Positions 33,783 through 42,900 of a DNA stretch of 46,063 nucleotides are shown in pieces. The notes under the pieces are model-generated. The model did not search any database, was not told the origin of the DNA, and saw only the letters and a list, made by a program, of their open reading frames with translations. Within the stretch, counting starts at the first letter, position 1, and every line of letters starts with the position of its first letter. The DNA is from Burkholderia sp. IMCC1007 (lineage in GTDB: Bacteria > Pseudomonadota > Gammaproteobacteria > Burkholderiales > Burkholderiaceae). The translations under genes were made by a program, and so were the position numbers. The DNA is taken from contig NZ_JAPVQY010000017.1 of NCBI RefSeq assembly GCF_027257875.1, forward strand, positions 75,481 through 121,543, read 5' to 3'.

Positions 33783-35372
33783 CTAATTGAATATCGACCG
33801 CGAGTAGGCAAGCAAAGGCGGGGCAACCTCGCTTTCCAGTCGCGCAACGTTCCAATCGCGTCGCGGAGCGGAAACCACGATTGCGCCGAGCGCGCACCCG
33901 TTGGAATCGAAGACGGGCGCGGCGATATTGACTTCATCTGGAATGGATTGCTGATCGGTAAATGCATATCCCTTTTCGCGCGCCGTCATGATGCGTTCGC
34001 GCAGCATCGATTTATCCATGATCGTAAAGGGCGTCGTTGGCTTCACCTCGATACTCGAGAGCATCATGTCCAATTCCGTGTCCGAACGCGTCGACAATAT
34101 GGCCAGGCCGCCGGAGGTCGAAAGTGTCGGGAGTCTGCGGCCAACGAACGCTGTCCGAAAATGGCTGTGGGGATGGCTCTGCACATGAAGCAGGTGGACG
34201 ATTTCCGAGCCCGCGAGCACACAGAACGAGCAACGCAATCCGCATTCGTCGCGCAGTTGCACAAGACGCGGCCAGACTGCCTTGATGGTGTGGTCGCTCA
34301 TCTGGAAGCGGAACAGCAAATCGAGCGTCTTGACACTCAGGCGGAACGTTTTCAGACGCGGGTCCTTTTCGATATAGCCGCATGCGATCAGGGTGTCGAC
34401 GACCCGTTGGACCGTCGCGACCGGCAACCCGGTCAACCGGTGCAGCTCGGTCAGCGTCATGACCGAACGAGTCGGCGAGAAGCTTTCCAGTACGAACAAT
34501 CCGCGTGCCACGGATTCGATGAAGAGCGGATCGGCATCGTTTTCCGAAATGGGCGGCGTGGCAATGCGCTCCTCGGCAGGCCGGGAGAGTGCGCGCGCCC
34601 AGGGCTGGATTCTCAATTGCGACAGCGCATGCGCGGTATTGAGGACGGGGAGCACGAACTGCGTCGTCAGCTCGTTCCCGCTTTTCTCGCCGAATCTTCC
34701 CGAAATAGAGACAGCCGCAAGAGAGTGTCCGTCCGCATCCAGGACGGCCGCGCTGATCGTCGATTCGTCATGCGGGTTGAGTCCGGGTTCGTAGACGTAA
34801 CCGGCTTTGGCCGCCGTCTTGAGCGCGAGTACCCAACGATGCCGCTCGTCGGCCGTGGCGTCGGAGCGCTGGCTCGCCGACAGCGATGCCACGCAATCCG
34901 CAAACGATTTCTCCGGCCCGCACGCGAGCATCGCCATTCCCGGCGCTGACGTGAGGGCATACAGGCGCTCGCCGATCGGCACCATGGCGCGCGAGTGTGC
35001 GGCCGACGGGATGCGCGAAATATTGATCACGTCGTCGCCCTGCCTGACCCACAGGTCCGCACGCATGTGAGTTTGCGCGCTCAACTCCACCAATGCCGGG
35101 ACGGCCAGATCGATCAGATTGCTGGTCGACAGAAAGGTGTGGGCCATGTACGCGTTTCGATACGTCATCGACAACGCGGACGACACCGGATCGCGACGCA
35201 GGTACCCACATTTCTCGAGCGTGTGCGCGACACGCTGAGCGCTGCTGCGATTCATTCCGGTGGCTTCGGCCAGTTCGGCGATGCGCAGGTCCGGCGTGGC
35301 TGGCCCGAAGGCTTCCAATGCTGCCAGCGCCTTCTCGAGCGTTCCGATTCGGGCGCGACGGTCTTCACTCAC
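33783..35372 (-). CDS. Fused double IclR-family regulator
   Basis: The 529-residue protein contains two complete IclR units, where the family is normally 250-270 residues. Unit one (about 1-262) has a winged helix (IAELAEATGMNRSSAQRVAHTLEKCGYLRRD) and an IclR effector domain. Unit two (about 281-529) has its own winged helix (LTELHRLTGLPVATVQRVVDTLIACGYIEKD) and effector domain ending in SAPRRDWNVARLESEVAPPLL. The two units are clearly related but divergent. No frameshift or stop separates them. The start is a GTG at 35372, with GAGGGG 8 nt upstream. It is divergent from the ABC transporter operon across 138 bp and most likely represses or activates it. IclR proteins bind DNA as dimers, so a fused pair could act as an intramolecular dimer. 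Confidence 0.92.
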   Translation of the reverse strand: MSEDRRARIGTLEKALAALEAFGPATPDLRIAELAEATGMNRSSAQRVAHTLEKCGYLRRDPVSSALSMTYRNAYMAHTFLSTSNLIDLAVPALVELSAQTHMRADLWVRQGDDVINISRIPSAAHSRAMVPIGERLYALTSAPGMAMLACGPEKSFADCVASLSASQRSDATADERHRWVLALKTAAKAGYVYEPGLNPHDESTISAAVLDADGHSLAAVSISGRFGEKSGNELTTQFVLPVLNTAHALSQLRIQPWARALSRPAEERIATPPISENDADPLFIESVARGLFVLESFSPTRSVMTLTELHRLTGLPVATVQRVVDTLIACGYIEKDPRLKTFRLSVKTLDLLFRFQMSDHTIKAVWPRLVQLRDECGLRCSFCVLAGSEIVHLLHVQSHPHSHFRTAFVGRRLPTLSTSGGLAILSTRSDTELDMMLSSIEVKPTTPFTIMDKSMLRERIMTAREKGYAFTDQQSIPDEVNIAAPVFDSNGCALGAIVVSAPRRDWNVARLESEVAPPLLAYSRSIFN

Positions 35373-35510
35373 TAGGGATTCCCCTCAAATGCAGAAAAAG
35401 CATTGACACCGACTTTTGACCGTAAAATGATTGTAAAAATCGTATTGCGAGTATGGTAATCGGATGGCGGTAAAAAGTAAAGTTTTTCGAGATATTCGAG
35501 GAGCAACATC
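35373..35510. promoter_or_regulatory. Divergent regulatory region with repeated GTAAAA
   Basis: This short, A/T-rich region contains three GTAAAA copies at 35422-35427, 35433-35438 and 35470-35475, and a GTAAAG at 35477-35482. A TTGACA at 35403-35408 and a TTGACC at 35416-35421 resemble -35 boxes, but I cannot find a -10 with correct spacing. ATGATT and AATCGT around the second copy form an imperfect palindrome. It probably contains the IclR-type binding sites and both promoters. Confidence 0.5.
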
Positions 35511-36713
35511 GTGTCGATCTTCATGAAACGGGCGCACCGGCCTGCATCTCGGTTCGTGGGTGCGGAGGAAGCCGCCGTTCGTCAGGTGGGCGAGCATGAG
35601 AATGCCGTGCCCCGCGCGCGTATCCCAATCATCGACGTGCGTGACGTCCACAAGATCTATCAGGGCGACGGCACGAGTGCCGCGCATGCGCTGAAAGGGG
35701 TCACCGTATCCATCAAGGACAACGAATTTTTCACGCTGATCGGTCCGTCGGGATGCGGCAAGACGACCTTGTTGCGACTGCTTGCCGGCTTCGAGCAGCC
35801 GTCGGAGGGCGAGATTCTGCTTGCCGGAGAGCCGGTTCATGCACTGCCTCCGTACCGGCGCCCGGTGAATACGGTGTTTCAGCACTACGCACTGTTTCCC
35901 AACATGACGGTCGCGCAGAACATCGCGTTCGGCATGCAGATGCTCAAGCGCAACGGCGCCGACATCAAGCGCAGGGTGGCCGAGATGCTCGCGATCGTGA
36001 AGATGGAAAAATTCGCCGAGCGGCGTGTGCATCAGCTTTCCGGCGGCCAGCAGCAGCGCATCGCGCTCGCCCGGGCGCTGGCGCCGCAGCCGCGCGTGCT
36101 GCTGCTCGACGAACCGTTGTCCGCGCTCGATCTGCGGCTGCGGCAGGCCATGCGGCTCGAACTGAAAACGCTTCAGGAGCAAACCGGTATCACGTTCGTA
36201 TTCGTCACGCACGATCAGGAGGAAGCGCTTGCGATGAGCGACCGGATCGCCGTGATGTCGGACGGACTGGTTCAGCAGATCGATACGCCGGAGGCAATCT
36301 ACAACCGTCCCGCCACCCGTTTCGTCGCGAATTTCATCGGCGAGAACAATCTGCTGTCGGGACGCATCGCGGCTCGCGAGGCCGGCCGTGTGCGGATCGC
36401 GGTGCCGCAGGTCGGCGAGATCGATACGACATGCGCGGGCAACCATGCCGTCGGCGACGCGGTCACGCTGGCGATTCGTCCGGAACGCATCGTCCTCGGC
36501 AACGGCGGGCCGCAGGACGGTAGCCGGATCGACGGCAAGGTGGACGCCACGGTATATCTCGGCACCGATACCGCCTGTCACGTGCGGCTCGGCAGCGGGC
36601 AGCGCATCGTGGTTCGCGACATGGCGGCCGCGCGCACGGCTGCGACACCCGAAGCGGGGCAGCCCGTTACGCTGACCTTGCCCGCCGACGCCATCAACCT
36701 GCTCAAGGACTGA
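35511..36713 (+). CDS. ABC transporter ATPase, polyamine/opine type (PotA-like)
   Basis: The 400-residue ATPase has Walker A GPSGCGKTT (78-86), signature LSGGQQQR (176-183), Walker B VLLLDEPLSALD (196-207), the switch His in FVFVTHD, and a C-terminal TOBE domain from about residue 300, as in PotA. Its first 38 residues (MSIFMKRAHRPASRF...) precede the conserved core and are longer than usual. The GTG at 35511 is supported by GAGGAG 7 nt upstream; an ATG at 35523 is the alternative. It energises uptake of a small cationic or amino-bearing solute with the next three genes. Its stop is one base before the next start. Confidence 0.92.
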   Translation: MSIFMKRAHRPASRFVGAEEAAVRQVGEHENAVPRARIPIIDVRDVHKIYQGDGTSAAHALKGVTVSIKDNEFFTLIGPSGCGKTTLLRLLAGFEQPSEGEILLAGEPVHALPPYRRPVNTVFQHYALFPNMTVAQNIAFGMQMLKRNGADIKRRVAEMLAIVKMEKFAERRVHQLSGGQQQRIALARALAPQPRVLLLDEPLSALDLRLRQAMRLELKTLQEQTGITFVFVTHDQEEALAMSDRIAVMSDGLVQQIDTPEAIYNRPATRFVANFIGENNLLSGRIAAREAGRVRIAVPQVGEIDTTCAGNHAVGDAVTLAIRPERIVLGNGGPQDGSRIDGKVDATVYLGTDTACHVRLGSGQRIVVRDMAAARTAATPEAGQPVTLTLPADAINLLKD

Positions 36714-36714
36714 C

Positions 36715-37665
36715 ATGGCCGCCAACGTCGATCATTCGCTTCGGGCGGCCGGGCCGCGCAGATCGCTCGCCGACCGCGAGCGTGTCAACCAGATTCTGAG
36801 CCTGCTGCCCGCCACGCTCACGCTCGCGATCTTTCTGGTCGTGCCGCTTCTGCTCGTCATTGCCTATTCGTTCATGCAGGCAAGCGGCTACGGCGGCGTG
36901 ATCCACAAGTTCAGCGTCGATGCATATGTCCAGTTGCTGTTCGAACGCAATCTCGACAACAACCTCGAATTTACGGATGCGTATCTGACGATTGCGTTGC
37001 GCTCGATCGCCGTGGCCGGCGCGACGACACTCATCACGATGGCCGCGAGCATTCCCGTCGCCGTCTACATCGCGATGCAGCCCGCGGCGCGTCGCAGCAG
37101 GCTGATCCTGTGGATCACGATTCCGTTCTGGGCGAATCTGCTGGTCCGTACCTATGCGTGGATTCTCCTGCTGCGCGACACGGGCGTCATCAACGGTGCG
37201 TTGCAGGCGACCGGCCTCATTGCTCACCCGCTGCCGCTGCTCTATACCGACGGCGCCGTGCTGGTCGGCCTTGTCTATACGTATGCGCCGTTCATGGTTC
37301 TGCCCATCTATTCGAGCGTGGAGAAGATGGATATCCGGTTGCTCGAGGCCGCGCACGACCTCTATGCGTCGAAGCGCCAGGCACTGCTGCGTGTGGTCTT
37401 GCCGGCCGCGGCACCCGGTATCGTGGCGGGCTGCATGCTGACGTTCATTCCGTGCCTCGGCGCCATGATCGCACCGGAGCTCCTCGGCGGCGGGAAGAAG
37501 CTCATGCTCGGCAACCTCATCTATCGGCAGTTCACCGAGGCGCGTGACTGGCCGTTCGGCGCGATGTTCGCCGTCGTGCTGCTGTTGGCCATCACGATGG
37601 CCGGCATTTTGATCACCTTGATGCGCAGAAGCCTCGAAGCTTCGCGAGCACGGAGGTTCCAATGA
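36715..37665 (+). CDS. ABC transporter permease, PotB-like
   Basis: The 316-residue inner-membrane permease has six predicted helices and the ATPase-contact loop ...EAAHDLYASKRQALLRVVLPAAAPGIVAG, the EAA motif of PotB/PotH permeases. The ATG lies one base after the ATPase stop, and its own stop overlaps the next permease start (ATGA). It forms the transport channel with the next gene. A short sequence GVIHKFSVDAYVQLLFERNLDNNLEF is the periplasmic loop typical of the group. Confidence 0.92.
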   Translation: MAANVDHSLRAAGPRRSLADRERVNQILSLLPATLTLAIFLVVPLLLVIAYSFMQASGYGGVIHKFSVDAYVQLLFERNLDNNLEFTDAYLTIALRSIAVAGATTLITMAASIPVAVYIAMQPAARRSRLILWITIPFWANLLVRTYAWILLLRDTGVINGALQATGLIAHPLPLLYTDGAVLVGLVYTYAPFMVLPIYSSVEKMDIRLLEAAHDLYASKRQALLRVVLPAAAPGIVAGCMLTFIPCLGAMIAPELLGGGKKLMLGNLIYRQFTEARDWPFGAMFAVVLLLAITMAGILITLMRRSLEASRARRFQ

Positions 37666-38480
37666 GCAAGGTGTCCATGCGCGCCGGATTTCGCGCCCGT
37701 CATTTCGCCGGATTCGGGATCTTTACCGCCGCATTTTATGTTTATCTGTATCTGCCCATCGTGGTACTCGTGGCGCTGTCCTTCAACAGCAGCGTTTCGG
37801 CGACGGTCTGGCAGTCGTTCAGTCTCAAGTGGTATTCGGTCGCGTTGCACAACGACGGATTGCGCGATGCGGCCCGGAACAGCGTCACGATCGGCCTGAC
37901 GGCCGCGGTGCTCGCCACGGTGTTTGCCACTATGGCGGCCCTGGCGATCTCTCGCCGGCAGCGCACCCGACTCACCGGCTCGGCCGAACGTCTGATCATG
38001 TTGCCGCTCGTGCTGCCGGAAATCGTCGTCGGCGTGGCCACGCTCGGGTTCTTCAGTGCGATCGGTCTTTCGCTTGGGGTCGGCAATCTCGTCATTGCGC
38101 ACACGGTATTTTGCATTCCGTTCGCGTATCTGCCGGTTCGTGCGCGGCTGCAGGGCATGGACACCCGTCTCGAGCAGGCGGCGATGGATCTCTACGCACG
38201 CGAATGGCAGACGCTCCGCTACGTGACACTGCCGCTCCTGATGCCCGGAATCGTGTCGGGTCTGATGCTCGCGTTCGTCGTGTCGCTCGACAACTTCATC
38301 ATCTCGGTGCTGATCGCACAAGCCGGCTCGACGACGCTGCCGATCTTCATTTTCAGTCTGATGCGCATGGGCGTCACGCCTGACGTCAATGCCGCATCCA
38401 CGATCATTCTTTCGGTGTCGGTCGTGCTCGTGGTTGCATCCCATCTCGTCGGAAAGAGCGGGCGCAAGCTTGCCTCATGA
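37662..38480 (+). CDS. ABC transporter permease, PotC-like
   Basis: The 272-residue permease has six predicted helices, with the EAA loop EQAAMDLYAREWQTLRYVTLPLLMPGI and VVSLDNFIISVLIAQAGSTTLPIFIFS near the end, the classic PotC/PotI signature. Its ATG overlaps the previous stop. It pairs with the PotB-like permease. Start at 37662 is fixed by the coupling. Confidence 0.92.
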   Translation: MSKVSMRAGFRARHFAGFGIFTAAFYVYLYLPIVVLVALSFNSSVSATVWQSFSLKWYSVALHNDGLRDAARNSVTIGLTAAVLATVFATMAALAISRRQRTRLTGSAERLIMLPLVLPEIVVGVATLGFFSAIGLSLGVGNLVIAHTVFCIPFAYLPVRARLQGMDTRLEQAAMDLYAREWQTLRYVTLPLLMPGIVSGLMLAFVVSLDNFIISVLIAQAGSTTLPIFIFSLMRMGVTPDVNAASTIILSVSVVLVVASHLVGKSGRKLAS

Positions 38481-38517
38481 GTCTTACATCAACGCAGCGT
38501 ATTCGATTGGAGAATCC

Positions 38518-39555
38518 ATGAAAGGAATTCTGAAAGCCGCATGCATTGCCGCTGCATGCGCGGTTCCGGTCATTGCCGCACATGCGCAGGGGAACCTGAA
38601 TCTCTATATCTGGTCGGGCTACATCGCGCCCGATCTCGTGTCGCAGTTCGAGAAGCAAACCGGGATCAAGGTCAAGATCGACAACTACGATTCGGAGGAA
38701 ACGCTGCTCGCGAAGCTCAAGCAGGGCGGCGCGGGTTACGACATCGCGGTCACGGGGCAGGCCATGGTGCCGGTGCTCGCGCGTGAGGGGCTGATCGAAA
38801 GGATCCAGGCATCGAAGATTCCGGGCTACGACAATATCGAAGCGCGCTTTCGCAAGCCGCAATGGGATCCGCAGGGCGACTACACGGTTCCCTATCTGTG
38901 GGGCACGATGAATTTCGCCGTCGATTCTGCCGTGTACAACGGCGACATCAATGCAATCAACGTGCTGTTCGATCCGCCTGGCCCGTTGCGCGGCAAGGTA
39001 AACATGTTCGATTCCGCCGACGACGCCATTGCGCTCGCGGCCGTTGCCGCCGACGTGCCGTATTGCAGTGAGGATCCCAAAAAAATGAAGAAAGTGCTCG
39101 ACGTGCTCAAGAAGCAGAAGCCGTTCGTGAAAACCTATAGCTCGAAGGCGGGTGCGATTCGCGAGTCGATGGTGTCCGGCGAGATTGCGATGTCGGCGGT
39201 CTGGAGCGGTACGGCGCAGCGTGCGTCGGATATGAAGCGCTCGATTCGCTACGCGTATCCGAAGGAAGGCTCGCTCGCGTGGGTCGACAATATCGTCGTC
39301 CCCAAGGGGGCGCCCGATATGGATAACGCCCGGAAATTCATCGCGTTTCTTCTGACGCCGAAGGCTGCCGCGACGAATACGAATTTCCTCAAATATCAAA
39401 ATGCCGTGACGGGTTCCGCTGCTTTTGTCACCGACAGCGTGAAACGTGCGCCCGAGCTCAATCCGCCATCCGGCACGAAGTTCGTGTTCAAACAGTCTTG
39501 CTCCGAAGCGGCGATCCGCCTCCACGACCGGGTCTGGACGAGTCTCCTGAAGTAA
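38518..39555 (+). CDS. Periplasmic solute-binding protein, PotD/PotF-like
   Basis: The 345-residue protein has a signal peptide with cleavage after AHA (residue 23) and the PotD-type start LNLYIWSGYIAPDLVSQFEKQTGIKVKIDNYDSEETLLAKL. Later motifs are GYDIAVTGQAMVP, YLWGTMNFAVDS and WVDNIVVPKGAPDMDNARKFIAFLL. It binds the substrate in the periplasm and delivers it to the PotB/PotC-like pair. The ATG at 38518 has TTGGAGA upstream. Some acidic residues that hold the amines in PotD are not obvious to me, so a polyamine is only one option; related proteins bind other amino compounds. Confidence 0.92.
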   Translation: MKGILKAACIAAACAVPVIAAHAQGNLNLYIWSGYIAPDLVSQFEKQTGIKVKIDNYDSEETLLAKLKQGGAGYDIAVTGQAMVPVLAREGLIERIQASKIPGYDNIEARFRKPQWDPQGDYTVPYLWGTMNFAVDSAVYNGDINAINVLFDPPGPLRGKVNMFDSADDAIALAAVAADVPYCSEDPKKMKKVLDVLKKQKPFVKTYSSKAGAIRESMVSGEIAMSAVWSGTAQRASDMKRSIRYAYPKEGSLAWVDNIVVPKGAPDMDNARKFIAFLLTPKAAATNTNFLKYQNAVTGSAAFVTDSVKRAPELNPPSGTKFVFKQSCSEAAIRLHDRVWTSLLK

Positions 39556-39614
39556 CCGGTAACCGGCCTCCGGGCGCGTCGATACCCGCATGCGAGGAAA
39601 CACGCTTTTCCGCT

Positions 39615-39635
39615 CGTGCATGGTGGCCATGCACG
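39615..39635 (+). promoter_or_regulatory. Perfect 9-bp stem-loop between binding protein and amidase genes
   Basis: CGTGCATGG (39615-39623) and CCATGCACG (39627-39635) are perfectly complementary around a TGG loop. No T-run follows, so full termination is unlikely. Such hairpins after binding-protein genes often protect the upstream mRNA and lower expression of downstream genes. Confidence 0.5.
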
Positions 39636-39680
39636 CGACGGAATCGATGCGCCCGTTCAACAAGAAGCACAGATTGCACC

Positions 39681-41138
39681 ATGACTGTTGACACCACCCT
39701 GATTGACCGAACCGCTTGTGAGGTGGTCGATCTTCTTCGTCGCGAAGAGGTCAGTCCACACGAGCTGCTCGATACGCTGGCTGCGCGGGTCGAACTCGTC
39801 GAACCCCATATCAACGCATTGCCGACGCTGTGCTGGGAGCGGGCGCACGAACATGCGCAAAGGCTGATGCGCGTGCCCGTGACGGAACGCGGGCCGCTGT
39901 GTGGACTGCCGGTGCCCGTCAAGGATCTGTCCGCCGTGGCTGGCGTGCGCACGACATACGGTTCGCGGGTCTATCGCGACTTCGTTCCGGCCGCGACCGA
40001 CGTGACGCCGGCGCGCCTGGAGGAAAGCGGCGGCATCGTCTACGCGAAGTCCAACTCGCCGGAATTCGGCGCGGGTGGACATACGGTCAACGACGTACTT
40101 GGACTGACACGCAACCCGTGGCGGCTCTCGCGTTCGTCGGGCGGTTCGTCGGGGGGCGCGGCGGCGGCGCTCGCGTCGGGCACCGCGTGGGTGGCGCATG
40201 GCTCGGATCTGGCCGGCTCGCTGCGTACGCCGGCGGCGTTCTGTGGGGTCGTCGGGCTGCGCCCGACGCCCGGCCGCGTGCCGTCGGGCCCCGCGCGCGA
40301 TCCCTTCGACACGATGGCGGTTCAGGGGCCGATGGCGCGCAACGTCGAGGATACGGCGCTGCTGTTCGATGCGATGGTTGGCGCCGATCCGCGTTCGCCG
40401 CTGTCGATGCCGCGTTCGGCCCAAACGTTTCTCGACCATGCGCGGCGCCCGCGTGTTCCGGTGCGCATCGCCTATAGCGACGGGCTCGGCATTGCCGTGC
40501 CGGAGACGCAGGTGCTCGCGATTTGCGCCGCAACGATGGACCGTCTGTGCGCGTCGGGTATCGGCGTCGAACGGCCCGATGTCGACCTGTCGGCGGGGCA
40601 CCGCGCATTTCACGTACTGCGCGGCGTTTCGTTCGCGGCCAACTATGCGCCCGTGCTCCGGCAGCACCGGGAGACGCTGGGGGCAAACGTCGTCGGCAAC
40701 ATCGAGTATGGGCTGGCACTTGGTGTCCCCGCCGTCGCTGACGCGATACGCACACGCGGGGAGCTCACGCATCGCGTGGAAGCGCTGCTCCGGCAATACG
40801 ACGTGCTCGTATGCCCGGCCTCGATCGTTCCGGCCTTCGATGCGGGGCTTCCGTTCGTCGCATGCGCGGCCGGCAGGCAGTTCGATACCTATATCGACTG
40901 GCTTTCGATCACATACGGGCTGACGTTGCTTGGCCTCCCGGTGATTTCGATTCCGTGCGGAATGACCGCCGACGGCTTGCCGGTCGGCATCCAGATCGTG
41001 GGGCGAGCGCGCGGCGAGGCGGACCTGCTGTCCGTCGCGGCGGCCATCGAGGCCATCATCGGCCCGTGGGCCAGCGGGAAGAAGGAACTCGACGTTTTAT
41101 TGAAAGAACAGATCGAATCTTCAGCACTTCAGGAGTAA
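39681..41138 (+). CDS. Amidase, amidase-signature family
   Basis: The 485-residue cytoplasmic hydrolase has the Ser-cisSer-Lys set: Lys81 in LPVPVKDLS, the GGSSGG loop (154-159) and the nucleophile Ser180 in HGSDLAGSLRTPA. It is close to the normal length for the family. It would hydrolyse a C-N amide bond of an imported compound to give a free amine or acid. The order after transporter genes and before an aminotransferase suggests that it frees an amino group that is then removed. The ribosome site before the ATG at 39681 is weak. Related enzymes act on varied amides, and the exact substrate cannot be read. Confidence 0.9.
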   Translation: MTVDTTLIDRTACEVVDLLRREEVSPHELLDTLAARVELVEPHINALPTLCWERAHEHAQRLMRVPVTERGPLCGLPVPVKDLSAVAGVRTTYGSRVYRDFVPAATDVTPARLEESGGIVYAKSNSPEFGAGGHTVNDVLGLTRNPWRLSRSSGGSSGGAAAALASGTAWVAHGSDLAGSLRTPAAFCGVVGLRPTPGRVPSGPARDPFDTMAVQGPMARNVEDTALLFDAMVGADPRSPLSMPRSAQTFLDHARRPRVPVRIAYSDGLGIAVPETQVLAICAATMDRLCASGIGVERPDVDLSAGHRAFHVLRGVSFAANYAPVLRQHRETLGANVVGNIEYGLALGVPAVADAIRTRGELTHRVEALLRQYDVLVCPASIVPAFDAGLPFVACAAGRQFDTYIDWLSITYGLTLLGLPVISIPCGMTADGLPVGIQIVGRARGEADLLSVAAAIEAIIGPWASGKKELDVLLKEQIESSALQE

Positions 41139-41142
41139 TGCC

Positions 41143-42531
41143 ATGACCACAATCTTCAAGTCGAACAACGAGCGCGACGTCGCTTACTATCTTCATCCGT
41201 ATACGAACCTTGCGGTGCACGAGAAGGAGGGGCCGCTCGTCATCACGCGCGGCGACGGGTGCTACGTATGCGATGAACACGGGAACCGCTACCTCGAAGC
41301 GCTGTCAGGCCTGTTTTGCGCATCGCTCGGCTTCAGCGAAGCGCGTCTTGCCGATGCCGCGGACAAGCAGATGCGCAAGCTGCCGTTTTATCACGCATTC
41401 GGCCACAAATCGACCGATGTCGGTATCGAGCTTGCCGAGAAGCTGATCGCGATGGCGCCCGTGCCGATGTCCAAGGTGTTCTTTGCGAACTCCGGGTCGG
41501 AGGCGAACGATACGGCCGTCAAGCTCGTGTGGTACTACCACAATGCCATTGGCAAGCCGCGCAAGAAGAAGATCATCTCGCGCCAGAAGGCTTACCACGG
41601 CGTCACGGTGGCCGCCGCAAGCCTCACCGGCCTGCCGTATGCGCACCGCGAATTCGATCTGCCGATCGATCGTATCGTGCATGCCGACTGCCCGCATCAC
41701 TATCGCTTCGCGCAACCCGGGGAGACCGAAGAGGATTATGCGACCCGCTGCGCCGAGACGCTGGAGCAGTTGATCCTCGATGAGGGGCCGGACGAAGTCG
41801 GCGCGTTCTTCGCCGAGCCGGTGATGGGGTCGGCCGGCGTGATCGTGCCGCCGCGCACGTACTTCGAGAAGGTGCAGAAGATTCTCAGGAAGTACGACAT
41901 TCTGTTCATTGCCGATGAAGTGATCTGCGCGTTCGGTCGAACCGGAAATATGTTCGGCTCGCAGACCTATGATCTGCAGCCCGACATGATCACGATGGCG
42001 AAGCAGCTGTCGGCCGGCTATCAGCCGATTTCCGCGTTGATGGTCAACGAAAAGATATACCGCGCACTGGTGGAGCAGAGCCGCACGACCGGCACGTTCG
42101 GGCACGGCTATACCTATACCGGGCATCCGGTGGCGGCGGCCGTGGCACTGGAAACGCTGCGCATTTATGAAGAGCGCGACATCGTTTCCCGGGTACGCGA
42201 ACTCGCGCCGGCGTTTCAGGCGCAGTTGCAGCGGCTCGGCGCGCATCCGCTGATCGGCGAGGCGCGCGGTATCGGGCTCCTGGGCGGCCTCGAAGTGGCG
42301 AAGGACAAGGCGCGGCGCGAGCCGTTCGCTCCGGCCGCCGGCGTGGCAGCTTATGCGGCGAAACGCGCGCTTGCGCATGGTGTTGTCACACGCGGGTTGA
42401 ACGACACAGTGACCTTGTGCCCGCCGCTCGTCATTACACCGGCCGAACTTGACGAAATGTTCCGCGCCATCGAACGCGCGCTCGACGATACATACGTGTG
42501 GGCCGGCCAGCAGGGGCTGCTGGGAGATTAG
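41143..42531 (+). CDS. Class III PLP aminotransferase
   Basis: The 462-residue enzyme has the fold-type I class III signature: FANSGSEANDTAVKL (114-128), the PLP-phosphate and ring contacts in LFIADEVICAFGRTG (Asp258), and the Schiff-base Lys287 in DMITMAKQLSAGYQP. It transfers an amino group from an omega-amino compound to pyruvate or 2-oxoglutarate, like SpuC and related putrescine or beta-alanine aminotransferases. It starts 4 bp after the amidase stop with CAGGAG upstream and ends one base before the decayed aldehyde dehydrogenase start. The product aldehyde would normally go to that dehydrogenase. Confidence 0.92.
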   Translation: MTTIFKSNNERDVAYYLHPYTNLAVHEKEGPLVITRGDGCYVCDEHGNRYLEALSGLFCASLGFSEARLADAADKQMRKLPFYHAFGHKSTDVGIELAEKLIAMAPVPMSKVFFANSGSEANDTAVKLVWYYHNAIGKPRKKKIISRQKAYHGVTVAAASLTGLPYAHREFDLPIDRIVHADCPHHYRFAQPGETEEDYATRCAETLEQLILDEGPDEVGAFFAEPVMGSAGVIVPPRTYFEKVQKILRKYDILFIADEVICAFGRTGNMFGSQTYDLQPDMITMAKQLSAGYQPISALMVNEKIYRALVEQSRTTGTFGHGYTYTGHPVAAAVALETLRIYEERDIVSRVRELAPAFQAQLQRLGAHPLIGEARGIGLLGGLEVAKDKARREPFAPAAGVAAYAAKRALAHGVVTRGLNDTVTLCPPLVITPAELDEMFRAIERALDDTYVWAGQQGLLGD

Positions 42532-42532
42532 G

Positions 42533-42900
42533 ATGACGGCGAATCTTGCTGGCGCGGAAGCCGTCGCCGAGCGCCGGCATGAACGGTTTTACGTGGACGG
42601 AGCTTGGGTTGAACCGTCGGAGGCGGCGCGCGTGCTGCCCGTCATCAACCGGCGACGGAGGCCGTGATCGCGCGCGTGGCCGCGGGATCGGCGCGCGATG
42701 CGGATCGGGCTGTCGCTACCCCGCGGTGAGCGTTCCACAAGTACGGACGCGCGACGAACAACGAAAGACTTGAACCGATTGATGCCGTGATCGGCGCTTA
42801 CCGGCTGCGACTGGGGGACATCGCGCTGTTGAGCGCGAGCGAAGTGAGGAGGCCGATCGCGTTGGCAGCGCATGTGTCCAGCCGCTGCCACCGCGATGTT
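42533..42900 (+). pseudogene. Decayed N-terminal part of an aldehyde dehydrogenase
   Basis: The ATG one base after the aminotransferase stop begins an ALDH N-terminus: ERFYVDGAWVEPSEAARVLPVIN (residues 17-39). The frame then fails: one missing C at about 42649-42650 changes what should read N-P-A-T-E-A-V. In the shifted frame, homology continues as PATEAVIARVAAGSARDADRAVA, meets a TGA (42728-42730 region), and goes on in the same frame as AFHKYGRATNNERLEPIDAV and YRLRLGDIALL to about RRPIALA. After about 125 codons the homology is lost, so at least 350 codons, including the catalytic Glu and Cys, are missing. DNA then runs into the end of the convergent treY gene. The end point is approximate. 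Confidence 0.88.
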
